From the NCBI GenBank assembly GCA_029860345.1, contig JAOUBJ010000017.1, forward strand, positions 1-62,500: a DNA stretch of 62,500 nt, given 5' to 3'. The DNA is from Candidatus Zixiibacteriota bacterium. GTDB lineage: Bacteria > Zixibacteria > MSB-5A5 > GN15 > FEB-12. The position numbers and the translations under genes were made by a program. Of this stretch, positions 1 through 7,230 are shown in pieces. Numbering within the stretch: position 1 is the stretch's first letter; the number at the start of each line of letters is the position of its first letter. The notes under the pieces are model-generated. The model did not search any database. It saw only the letters and a program-made list of their open reading frames with translations, and had not been told where the DNA came from.

Positions 1-37
1 TGCGTAGGTTCTTCTCTGAGAAATCCAATTCTCGCAT
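1..37 (-). CDS. N-terminus of an unidentified gene, cut by the left edge
   Basis: Only twelve codons are present, beginning MRELDFSEK from an ATG at 37-35. The start is convincing because a strong Shine-Dalgarno (AAGGAGGA on the minus strand, 52-45) lies about seven bases upstream. The gene leaves the window to the left, so its product cannot be named. A 10-bp inverted repeat immediately upstream may control it (see 38-77). Confidence 0.55.
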   Translation of the reverse strand, partial: MRELDFSEKNLR

Positions 38-77
38 GGGCATATCCTCCTTGGAAAGCTGTTAAGTGGATATGCCC
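38..77 (-). promoter_or_regulatory. 5' leader hairpin that would cover the ribosome-binding site of the edge gene
   Basis: GGGCATATCC (38-47) and GGATATGCCC (68-77) are perfect inverted repeats of 10 bp separated by 20 bases. On the transcript the second arm ends at the AUG and overlaps the Shine-Dalgarno, so folding would hide it. What binds or melts it is unknown; translational control is inference. Confidence 0.45.
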
Positions 78-136
78 TATTTCTTTGTCAAAAATCCACC
101 AATTTACACAAGAAAATTTACGCTAACGGCAACTCA

Positions 137-208
137 TGTCATGCTGAGCGCAGTCGAAGCATGAGCGACTTCAGAAGAATTCACCCTTCGACTGCGCTCA
201 GGGTGACA
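137..208. repeat. Dispersed repeat, two copies facing each other
   Basis: The element containing TGAGCGCAGTCGAAG lies at 137-159, and its inverted copy (CTTCGACTGCGCTCA) at 186-208, so the pair could form a long hairpin. The same core recurs at 43211-43252, 43339-43380 and, degenerate, near 61190. It does not code. Confidence 0.75.
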
Positions 209-276
209 GGGCCAGAAACCCGAAGCTGACTTCCACTAACACCACCGCGCGAATCGCACGAGCCCAACCTGTTGGT

Positions 277-717
277 TTATCGCCCCTCCGCGGCCATCAC
301 CTTCTGCACCCTCGCGATGTGGCGGCCACCGTCGAAGGGAGTCGAAAGAAAAGTCTTGATGATCTCTTCGAGTTGATCCTCTGAAATGTATTTCTGCGCC
401 AAAGTGAGCATGTTGGCGTCGTTGTGCGAACGTGTCAGAAAAGCCATGTCGGGATTCAAGGCCATTCCGGCCCGGATGCCCTTGACCTTGTTGCAAGCCA
501 TGTTCATCCCGTTGCCGGTGAAGCAAACAGTGATGCCATAGTCAACCTCTCCGGCCGCCACAGCACGCGCTGCGGCCAGGCCAAAGTCCGGATAGTCAAC
601 AGAGTCTTTCGAATTAGTGCCGCAGTCAACAGCTTCGTGCCCCAGGGCTTGGAGAATATTCTTAACCTTTTCCTTGAACTCCAGCCCGGCGTGATCACAG
701 GCCACGGCGATTCTCAT
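277..717 (-). CDS. rpiB: Ribose-5-phosphate isomerase B
   Basis: Interconverts ribose 5-phosphate and ribulose 5-phosphate in the cytosolic non-oxidative pentose phosphate pathway. The 146-residue length is normal for the RpiB/LacAB family. The N-terminal ACDHAG motif, Cys65 within the TVCFTGNGM loop (usually C-G-T-G-x-G-M) and the RSHNDANM phosphate-binding motif are all visible. The GN-for-GI/GV change in the loop is a modest departure from the common form. The start ATG overlaps the ilvE stop (TGATG), so the two genes are translationally coupled with ilvE first. A sugar-phosphate isomerase of the same fold with another substrate cannot be fully excluded. Confidence 0.93.
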   Translation of the reverse strand: MRIAVACDHAGLEFKEKVKNILQALGHEAVDCGTNSKDSVDYPDFGLAAARAVAAGEVDYGITVCFTGNGMNMACNKVKGIRAGMALNPDMAFLTRSHNDANMLTLAQKYISEDQLEEIIKTFLSTPFDGGRHIARVQKVMAAEGR

Positions 718-1661
718 CAGGCCGTTACCTTCTCATACTTGGGTACGTGAGTCAACCAGCCGTACTGATCCTCAACCTCACCTTTGACAATTCCAAAGAA
801 CGCTTTCTGGAGGGCACGCGTCATCGGACCGGCGACCCCATCGCCGATGGTGATATTATCTACTCTGGAAATCGGCGTGATCTCAGCCGCCGAGCCGGTG
901 AAGAAGACTTCCTCGGCCAGATAGAGAGCTTCGCGGGGGACATTTTGCTCGATCACTTTGATGCCCATATCCTCGGCCAGTCTGATAACCGAACGTCGGG
1001 TGATTCCCGGCAGGATCGAGGCCGCGAAGGTCGGCGTTACCAAGGCCCCTTTGCGCACGAGAAACAAATTCTCCCCGGAGCCTTCCGAAACATGGCCATA
1101 CACATCGAGAGCTATCCCCTCGGAGTAGCCATGCGACAATGCTTCCTGTTTAATGAGCTGGCTGTTCATGTAGTTGGCGCCCGCCTTGGCCATGGCCGGC
1201 ATGGTGTTGGGGGCGATTCTGTTCCACGACGAAACGCAAACCGAGACACCTTTCTCAAGCGCTTCGGCGCCGAGATACTTACCCCACGGCCAGGTGGCAA
1301 TAGTCAAATCAACCGGACAGGGTGTCGGATCGACACCCAGCGATTCGTAACCGCGATAGGCGACCGGACGGACATAGCACTCTTCGAGACTGTTAATACC
1401 GATAGTATCGAGAATGGCCTGATCGATTTCCTCGGCTGTCCAGGACATCGGCATGCGATAAATCTTGGCCGAGTTCAAAAGCCGTTCGCTGTGGTCGCGC
1501 AGCCGAAAACAAGCCGCTCCCTGGGGGGTTTTGTAGACGCGCATACCCTCGAACACCGATGAACCATAGTGGACGACATGCGACAGAACGTGGATCTTGG
1601 CCTCGTCCCATTTGATCATCTTTCCGTTCATCCAGATGTATTCAGTTTTGTCAAATGCCAT
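717..1661 (-). CDS. ilvE: Branched-chain amino acid aminotransferase
   Basis: PLP enzyme for the last step of leucine, isoleucine and valine synthesis, or the first step of their breakdown. Its 314 residues fit the class IV aminotransferase (BCAT I) family. The expected PLP lysine is Lys159 in MAKAGANYM, the same place as in E. coli IlvE, and the C-terminal half holds the signature EGSGENLF. GGAGGA sits three bases before the ATG. It overlaps the downstream rpiB by one base. The leucine-degradation operon at 43.6-48 kb would need such an enzyme for its first step, but the genes are far apart and the link is only metabolic inference. Confidence 0.95.
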   Translation of the reverse strand: MAFDKTEYIWMNGKMIKWDEAKIHVLSHVVHYGSSVFEGMRVYKTPQGAACFRLRDHSERLLNSAKIYRMPMSWTAEEIDQAILDTIGINSLEECYVRPVAYRGYESLGVDPTPCPVDLTIATWPWGKYLGAEALEKGVSVCVSSWNRIAPNTMPAMAKAGANYMNSQLIKQEALSHGYSEGIALDVYGHVSEGSGENLFLVRKGALVTPTFAASILPGITRRSVIRLAEDMGIKVIEQNVPREALYLAEEVFFTGSAAEITPISRVDNITIGDGVAGPMTRALQKAFFGIVKGEVEDQYGWLTHVPKYEKVTA

Positions 1662-1800
1662 GATTCCTCCGTTTATCTAAAGGTAGCGGTCTTTCTCTGA
1701 CGAGAAAATACAGCCGCGCTGCGTGAGAATCAACGAAAATCGGCATCCCATAAATGGGTCACATCTGTGTCGCACGCGGTCGCATTCACGAGAGTTTCTC

Positions 1801-1983
1801 GTGGTGGGCGAGTCTTCAGACTCGGTCACTCGCTTTCGCAAACGGAATCCCGCCGCGTCTGAAGACTCTGCGGGCACCACACGATCAAGCCGTGGTTTTC
1901 GCGCTTCGCGGCTCGTGATGCCGGCAAGCAGTGCACTGGGCAGGGCGCGTAGGGCGAGAACCAGGCTTGCCTGCCGTCCCAAC
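1801..1983. repeat. Dispersed intergenic repeats filling the ilvE upstream gap
   Basis: The 457-base gap between ilvE and the next gene has no convincing gene. It holds an inverted pair (1801-1821 against about 1858-1881, arms containing GAGTCTTCAGAC), then an ~83-bp element at 1901-1983 that recurs at 6835-6917 in the same orientation with only scattered differences. A related GAGTCTGAAGACTC palindrome appears near 61285. Open frames here on both strands are by-products of the repeat. Confidence 0.7.
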
Positions 1984-2118
1984 AACGTTTCATACGGCCG
2001 ACCGCGGAACCCGTCACGGTTGGCAGCCTGCCGTAGCGGACTATCCAACAGAACAGCGCGCTCTATGGTAACTCGAAATTGTGTTGCCACCGGGATTGGT
2101 GTGGGTTAGGTTTTAACC

Positions 2119-3522
2119 ATGACTTCATTTCAAAGAGCAATGCTGGTTTTTTGTGGTGCTGTTCTGGTACGACTGGCCTTTCATCTTTTCACAGGTTTCA
2201 CGGGCGATGATGCATTCATAACCTTTCGGTATGCAGAGAATCTCGCCGCCGGAAGTGGGTTCGTGTACAATTCTGGGCAACAAGTGCTTGGGACTTCCTC
2301 GCCGATGTTCGCTCTCTTGTTAGCAGCGTTTTCCCTGGCGGGTCTCAAGCCACCGTTTGCAGCGTTGATGGTATCTCTGGCATCATCGGGCGTCACGGCG
2401 GTTGTTGTTTATCAGCTCGCGCTCCACATTGGCTTTAAGCAGTTCGCATGGACGCCGACTCTTCTCTACATTCTGTTCCCGCGCTCAGTCTCGGCAGAGA
2501 GCTGCGGAATGGAAACGGCGCTTTTTACTACATTGGTAATATCAGCAATCTACTTGTTCAGAACATCACGCTACACCTGGTCACTGGTGCTTGCTTCCCT
2601 GGCTATAGTAACACGTCCCGAAGGCTGCTTTGCACTTCTCATTATCATAGTAGCAATTACGTACAAAGAGCGCGGCGTATCGTGGCGAAGGCTCCTACCG
2701 CCGGTCCTGATAGTCTCCCCCTGGTTGATATTCTCCGAGCTTTATTTCGGTTCTGTAGTGCCCCATTCCATCCCGGCCAAACTTGCTCTGTACAACCGGA
2801 TCGGCGTCGACTCGGGTTGGGAGCGGGTGGTCTTTCTCATGGCCTGGCACAATCCGTTTGGATGGGTACTTACCGGGCTGGTCGTGGCCGGTTGTATTTA
2901 TCTCATGCGTAAACATCAAACCGGACTTTTGGAGATCGCCTGGAGCTTTGGCCTGATACTATTCTATGCGCTATCTCCCACGCACTTGTTCTTCTGGTAT
3001 GTGGCTCCGATCTATCCCGTGTATCTTATCCTGGCGTCATGCCCACTTCTCAGTCCCAGGCTCCAAGGCTCCGGCACAGATTCGAGCACGGGAAAGGTCG
3101 TGATCTACGCCTGTACCTGCCTTGCTCTCTTGATGTTGTTTGCTTCCTGCCGAACTGCTGTTTCCTACAAGGCTCAACAAGAGGTGCTTGACAGTGTTCA
3201 CAGGGCTATAGGTGGATACTTGCGCAAAAACGCCGACGCAGCCGACCTGGTGGCGGCTGAGGATATCGGTTACATCGGATACTATTCCCGGCTGCGGATA
3301 CTTGATCGCGATGGGCTGGTGTCACCTGAGGCGGTGGCATATAATAGACGAGGTGAATACGGGGAGTTGATAAGTAGTGTCCGTCCAGAGTGGGTAGTTG
3401 CAGGCTTGGAAAGCCCCATATCTGCTTTCACAGCCGATTCCTCATTCCTGCGCAACTACGTTTTGAGCGCGTCATTCTCAGAACGAAGTATAGAGTACTC
3501 GGTTTTTCGCTTGGTGGAGTAG
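2119..3522 (+). CDS. GT-C type membrane glycosyltransferase
   Basis: A 467-residue polytopic protein with about ten hydrophobic segments. The first loop contains GDDAFITFRYAENL followed by GSGFVYN and GTSSP. This acidic DD motif after the first helix is typical of GT-C transferases that use lipid-phosphate sugar donors (the ArnT, PMT and AftB-like arabinofuranosyltransferase groups). The last ~120 residues form a soluble domain facing outward in this family. It probably adds a sugar to an envelope lipid, glycan or protein; donor and acceptor cannot be read from the sequence. It stands alone, without other glycan genes beside it. The Shine-Dalgarno before the ATG is weak. Confidence 0.75.
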   Translation: MTSFQRAMLVFCGAVLVRLAFHLFTGFTGDDAFITFRYAENLAAGSGFVYNSGQQVLGTSSPMFALLLAAFSLAGLKPPFAALMVSLASSGVTAVVVYQLALHIGFKQFAWTPTLLYILFPRSVSAESCGMETALFTTLVISAIYLFRTSRYTWSLVLASLAIVTRPEGCFALLIIIVAITYKERGVSWRRLLPPVLIVSPWLIFSELYFGSVVPHSIPAKLALYNRIGVDSGWERVVFLMAWHNPFGWVLTGLVVAGCIYLMRKHQTGLLEIAWSFGLILFYALSPTHLFFWYVAPIYPVYLILASCPLLSPRLQGSGTDSSTGKVVIYACTCLALLMLFASCRTAVSYKAQQEVLDSVHRAIGGYLRKNADAADLVAAEDIGYIGYYSRLRILDRDGLVSPEAVAYNRRGEYGELISSVRPEWVVAGLESPISAFTADSSFLRNYVLSASFSERSIEYSVFRLVE

Positions 3523-3638
3523 CAGGGTAAACCCATTGCTGGTTCTGCCGTTTTTCATCGACGGAACCACTAATCCGCCGCCGCGGACGCCCTACTCAAT
3601 GTCGTTTGGCTAATCGCCTTTTCGGCACAATCTGTCAG

Positions 3639-4217
3639 TTACTTTTCTTCCCTGCCCACAAACCGGCAAATCGTCGGGAGCACAATGGCCGCCACGGTGA
3701 CTTTAATCAAAGCACCGGGCAGGAACGGATAGAGACCCATCTCAAGCATGGCACCGTCCGGAACCATCACACCGAGCCAAGCCAGACCACAAATAAATAT
3801 GGTGGCCGTACCCACCGTCATGGCGGCTACCGATTTCAAGTAGCCTGAATACCAACCCTTGTCGGAAAGATACCCAACGATATACGCCGCGCCCAGGAAT
3901 CCGAACAAATACCCACCGGTTGGACCCATCAGTGCAGCCATACCGCTTCGTCCCCCGGCGAAGACCGGCAGACCAGCCATTCCCTCAAGCAAGTAGGCCA
4001 GAACAATGGCCGTGCCGCGCACGCGACCCAGCGCCATGGCGATCAACAAGACGCCTAACGTTTGGCCGGTGATCGGCACAGGTGAGAATGGTAAGTTAAT
4101 CGAAAGATAGGCCGAGGCCACCAGGATCAAATTGAAACTCAATAGTATTGGGACTTCCAACCAGCGTTGGGCCGGTCTGAAAAGGTAGTCGTAACAGGCG
4201 ATGGTGGCTTGGTTCAT
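3639..4217 (-). CDS. bioY: Biotin transporter substrate-binding subunit BioY
   Basis: S component of an ECF-type vitamin importer that binds biotin in the inner membrane. At 192 residues with about six hydrophobic helices it has the usual BioY size. The family pattern LPFSPVPITGQTLGVLL near residue 50 and GPTGGYLFGF near residue 105 are clear. CGGAG lies eight bases before the ATG. No ECF ATPase or T-component gene is adjacent, so it works alone or with a shared energising module elsewhere. The cell also encodes a biotin-dependent carboxylase (43.6-48 kb), which makes biotin uptake useful. Confidence 0.93.
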   Translation of the reverse strand: MNQATIACYDYLFRPAQRWLEVPILLSFNLILVASAYLSINLPFSPVPITGQTLGVLLIAMALGRVRGTAIVLAYLLEGMAGLPVFAGGRSGMAALMGPTGGYLFGFLGAAYIVGYLSDKGWYSGYLKSVAAMTVGTATIFICGLAWLGVMVPDGAMLEMGLYPFLPGALIKVTVAAIVLPTICRFVGREEK

Positions 4218-4299
4218 GTCGTTTTCTCCGGTTTCTACGGCAGTCTCTTATTATCGGCCTGCAATGTATGCGAGCACCGATCGATTGACAAGAGTTTTA

Positions 4300-4327
4300 C
4301 ACCCCCGGCGCCACTGAACCGGGGGTG
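4300..4327 (-). terminator. Hairpin downstream of the 4367-4618 gene
   Basis: CACCCCCGG (4300-4308) pairs with CCGGGGGTG (4319-4327). It follows the stop of the minus-strand gene at 4367 and precedes bioY. The following T-tract is weak (TAAAACTCTT on the minus strand), so termination is likely but not certain. Confidence 0.5.
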
Positions 4328-4366
4328 GTATCTCGTATCGAAGGCAATCCGTCTAACATGAATCCC

Positions 4367-4618
4367 CTATGTCTCTTCCTCACCGATCATTTCACTGGAT
4401 GTGGTGATCCACTTTCTCCCGCTGCCCGCCGTGCTCACAACATAGAAAATCGGTTTCTCGTTGCGCAATGTATCCGCCAGGTAGACTGCATCTTCCTTCG
4501 GCGGAAACCAATTCACGTTCTTCGTTGCCGTTCCGTCCTTGTAATGGAAAATCACCCAAGGCCGATTCTGGTCGAGATCGTACCGAAGCACGTAGTTTAG
4601 AATTCTGTAAACCGGCAT
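4367..4618 (-). CDS. Small hypothetical protein, 83 residues
   Basis: The frame is open to 4675, but the ATG at 4618 (MPVYRILNYV) is chosen because a perfect AGGAGG (4629-4624) lies five bases upstream. No signal peptide or membrane segment is seen. The protein is polar and tryptophan-containing (RPWVIFHYKDG, KNVNWFPP), with no motif I recognise. It sits upstream of bioY on the same strand with a hairpin between them, so it is probably a separate transcript. Function unknown. Confidence 0.6.
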   Translation of the reverse strand: MPVYRILNYVLRYDLDQNRPWVIFHYKDGTATKNVNWFPPKEDAVYLADTLRNEKPIFYVVSTAGSGRKWITTSSEMIGEEET

Positions 4619-4857
4619 TTTGACCTCCTGTTCGTGTTTGATTCCACTTACTTCGAGACTTCGCTGTCCGATCAATGATGTAATGAATACCTACGCCAAA
4701 GTAGTCCCCGCTTGAACAGCAGTCAACAACTTTGTCTTCGGGAAAGCGAGAGATACCAGATCGAGTCCGGTGCCTGCATATTTCCCTTGCAAGAATCAGA
4801 TTCATCGTTTTCTTGAGAGTATCAAGGATTCGGGATACCGCCACGGAGGATATCAAA

Positions 4858-6249
4858 ATGAGAATAAGAACAGTTTTCTCTTGTCTGTCAATGACCGCGC
4901 TTGTGGCGTTGTCATTATCGAGCGTTGTCGAAGGTCGCACGGACTACGACATAGCCGGGTCGGCAACTGCCCTGATCGCGGTCGACCTTGACGGTGACAG
5001 CGCGCTGGACATCGCCGCCGCCGATGGGTCTTCCGGTGCGGTTGCGATCCTGTTCAACAACGGCGATGGTAGTTTTCAGACGCCCGTCTACATCGCAACT
5101 GCGCCCGGCACCAATTCGATAGCCGCCGGGTATCTCAACCCGGATAGCTTTGTCGACCTGGCTGTCACCAACTCAAGTGATGGTTCAGTTTCGATCCTCT
5201 ATGGAAACGGCGATGGCAGTTTTCAACCGGTCCAGACAATCGTCACGTTGGAAAGCCCACACTCGATCGTAATAGCCGATTTCTACCTGGATGGCCGTCC
5301 CGACCTCGCCTTTGCCGCGGGTAACGTAGCGACATCCTGTTTGTGTTTGCGCTTCAACGACAACCTGGGCAGTTTTGAGGCAAATGCGCAGTACGCACTT
5401 GATACCGATGCGTTGGAGGTCCTGGCCGGTGACTTCAATGGTGACGACACGGTCGATGTGGCCGTACTCCACCGCCATTACTGGGGTGGGATTCCATCGC
5501 ACGACCCGGTATGGATCAGATTGGGCAATGGCAACGGCTCCTTCCAGGATGCAACCTACCCGCCCGGCTTGATGATGGCCAGCACTATGGCCGTGGCCGA
5601 CATAGATTCGGACACCGATCAGGATCTGGTAGTCGGCGTCGATGACTGGGATGTCTGCATGGGAGCGATGTTGACGCTCGAAAACGACGGCAGCGCTAGT
5701 TTCTCAACCGGTGTGATTGGCGCCTTCTTCTGGGATCAAGCCAGATCATTGACACCGGTCGACTTCAACAACGACGGTGGCATGGATTACCTCGTTGCCC
5801 TGACCTGCGATACGATTGGACGCATTAATCTCTACATGAACTACTTTGACACAACGTTGTACGAGCCGATCAAACTGGTCGACGCCAACTACGCCTCCTA
5901 CGATGTCATCGCCGCCGACCTGGACAACGACGGTGATTTCGACATAGCATCGGCCAACGGTGACATTGCCGTGTTTGAAACCCAGAAAACCGGCGACCCC
6001 TGCTGTCGCGGTATCCGTGGCAATATCGACTACGATGCGAACGATCAGATCAACATCGCCGATATCGTGGCTTTGGTCGACTACATGTTTACAGGTGGAC
6101 CCAACCCGCCATGCACCGGGGAAGCCAATGTCAATGGCGACGGCGTCGGTGAGAGTGAGCCGTGGGACATCAACGACCTTATCTACCTAATAGACTATAT
6201 GTTCGGCGGGGGTCCACCCCCACCGCATTGTGTGATCTTTGACGAATAG
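4858..6249 (+). CDS. Secreted FG-GAP/VCBS-repeat protein with dockerin-like tail
   Basis: 463 residues from the ATG at 4858, which has GGAGGA seven bases upstream and begins a signal peptide (MRIRTVFSCLSM, cleavage near VEG). The body is FG-GAP/VCBS-type repeats: D-x-D/N-x-D-G calcium loops such as VDLDGDSALDI and ADLDNDGDFDI alternate with NNGDGSF strands, consistent with a beta-propeller. The last ~75 residues hold two dockerin-like Ca-binding units, INIADIVALVDYMFTGG and WDINDLIYLIDYMFGGG, like those in three other proteins here. The frame continues upstream of the chosen start but lacks a ribosome site. It ends 11 bases from the convergent gene at 6261. Likely cell surface; the target is unknown. 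Confidence 0.8.
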   Translation: MRIRTVFSCLSMTALVALSLSSVVEGRTDYDIAGSATALIAVDLDGDSALDIAAADGSSGAVAILFNNGDGSFQTPVYIATAPGTNSIAAGYLNPDSFVDLAVTNSSDGSVSILYGNGDGSFQPVQTIVTLESPHSIVIADFYLDGRPDLAFAAGNVATSCLCLRFNDNLGSFEANAQYALDTDALEVLAGDFNGDDTVDVAVLHRHYWGGIPSHDPVWIRLGNGNGSFQDATYPPGLMMASTMAVADIDSDTDQDLVVGVDDWDVCMGAMLTLENDGSASFSTGVIGAFFWDQARSLTPVDFNNDGGMDYLVALTCDTIGRINLYMNYFDTTLYEPIKLVDANYASYDVIAADLDNDGDFDIASANGDIAVFETQKTGDPCCRGIRGNIDYDANDQINIADIVALVDYMFTGGPNPPCTGEANVNGDGVGESEPWDINDLIYLIDYMFGGGPPPPHCVIFDE

Positions 6250-6260
6250 GTTGCGGCTGT

Positions 6261-6653
6261 TTAGATCGTCCGGAACGTCATCTTGAAGGGCGCCGCAGGG
6301 TTTCCGTTTTTGTCTTTGAAGTTCTTGAAGTTTGAAGAGTTGATCCAAACCACATATTCCCGACCACTCTCCAGGCTGACCGGCAGGATGTTCCTGGTGA
6401 GGTCTTCATTGTAGTAAGGCTGGCCGGTCATCGTGGGGAAACTGTTTTTGTCTTCATAGACCCACGACCAGTTTTGGTCCATCATTTCCTCGTTGAATAC
6501 AACAGCGATTTCCGTCAGAGTGGGATCAACCTCCATACTGCCGTTCTGGGGAAAAGTACTGACCACGCGCGGTGGATCTGTGTCACTCTGGGCGCACATC
6601 ATGCAAGAGAACAAAAGTAACACCGTAAGTATGAACAAAGTTGCTTTTTTCAT
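6261..6653 (-). CDS. Small secreted protein with Ig-like (Big_5-type) domain
   Basis: 130 residues from the ATG at 6653 (MKKATLFILTV), with a GGAG site upstream; longer upstream codons lack one. The N-terminus is a signal peptide ending in Cys-containing LLFSCMMC, possibly a lipobox. The rest matches the bacterial Ig-like Big_5 pattern: PPRVVSTFPQNGSMEVDP, then IAVVFNEEMM, and a C-terminal KDKNGNPAAPFKMTFRT. Such domains are structural adhesion modules and are seldom alone as here. It converges with the FG-GAP protein gene. Function otherwise unknown. Confidence 0.7.
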   Translation of the reverse strand: MKKATLFILTVLLLFSCMMCAQSDTDPPRVVSTFPQNGSMEVDPTLTEIAVVFNEEMMDQNWSWVYEDKNSFPTMTGQPYYNEDLTRNILPVSLESGREYVVWINSSNFKNFKDKNGNPAAPFKMTFRTI

Positions 6654-6834
6654 CCGTATCTCCTCGACGTTTGGGGATAGCTTGAGTTCTGCATCTTCCC
6701 TCTTTGGTATATGTATCTGTATCGGCATGCTTCTGCTCGGAATGCAGTATGGCAGAACCGCCTCTGGTTCTGCCATACTTCGGTGGGTGGCACCCCTCAA
6801 GCCTCGCTTGGGAGTGGTGATGAATCAATTACTT

Positions 6835-6917
6835 GCGCTTCGCGGCTTGTGACGCCATCAAGCCGTGCACTGGGCAGGGTGCTTAGCGCGAGAAACAGGC
6901 TTGCCTGCCGCCCCAAA
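6835..6917. repeat. Dispersed repeat, second copy of the 1901-1983 element
   Basis: It aligns over about 83 bases with 1901-1983, starting GCGCTTCGCGGC and ending GCTTGCCTGCCG, in the same orientation. It directly precedes the 172-bp element at 6943-7114. Together they occupy most of the 577-base gap between 6653 and 7231; I see no gene in it. Confidence 0.7.
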
Positions 6918-6942
6918 CAAGCAGGCTGGGTCGCAATGGCAC

Positions 6943-7114
6943 GTTCCTCCGGTTCCTGCGTTCGCCGAAGGCGAGCGTGTGAACCGGAGGTTTCAAAGGC
7001 TGCTCTTACACAACGCCTTGGTAAGAGTCGCAGGGTCACATTTCCGACTTCGTCGAGATCGGGACCCTGCGAAACCACATTATGACACAGCCTCAAGGTT
7101 TGAGACAGCCACCC
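6943..7114 (+). repeat. 172-bp dispersed palindromic repeat, copy A
   Basis: Copy B is at 51149-51320 on the opposite strand, with exactly the same length and about 85% identity by eye. Internally it contains two hairpin pairs: CCTCCGGTTC with GAACCGGAGG, and CGCAGGGTC with GACCCTGCG. It has no coding capacity that is conserved between copies. It resembles a small non-autonomous palindromic element. Its 3' end (GGTTTGAGACGGCCAC) also appears at about 43273. Confidence 0.75.
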
Positions 7115-7162
7115 ATAATCGTCCTGGCGAAGACGGGCCCACCCTACCTCATTGGTAGTAAA

Positions 7163-7190
7163 GGCCGGGCAAGTATAAACTTGCCCGGCC
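7163..7190 (-). terminator. Hairpin terminator of the subtilase gene
   Basis: GGCCGGGCAAGT and ACTTGCCCGGCC form a strong 12-bp stem about 40 bases past the stop of the minus-strand subtilase. On the minus strand it is followed by TTTACTACC, so the T-tract is short. Confidence 0.6.
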
Positions 7191-7230
7191 TGGGTTGTTT
7201 AAGGATTGAGGTTCGGAACCTGAAGCCGGC

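Noticed and set aside
747-1562. Long open frame on the plus strand opposite ilvE
   Set aside because: It lies wholly antisense to a certain gene, has no recognisable product, and is explained by the codon bias of ilvE.
1677-2109. Opposed open frames in the ilvE upstream gap, up to 137 codons
   Set aside because: They fall in dispersed repeats also found at 6.8 kb; the translated similarity between copies follows from DNA repetition.
6711-7158. Plus-strand frames resembling a frame near 51.2 kb
   Set aside because: The similarity extends over all frames and follows the 172-bp palindromic element, not a protein.
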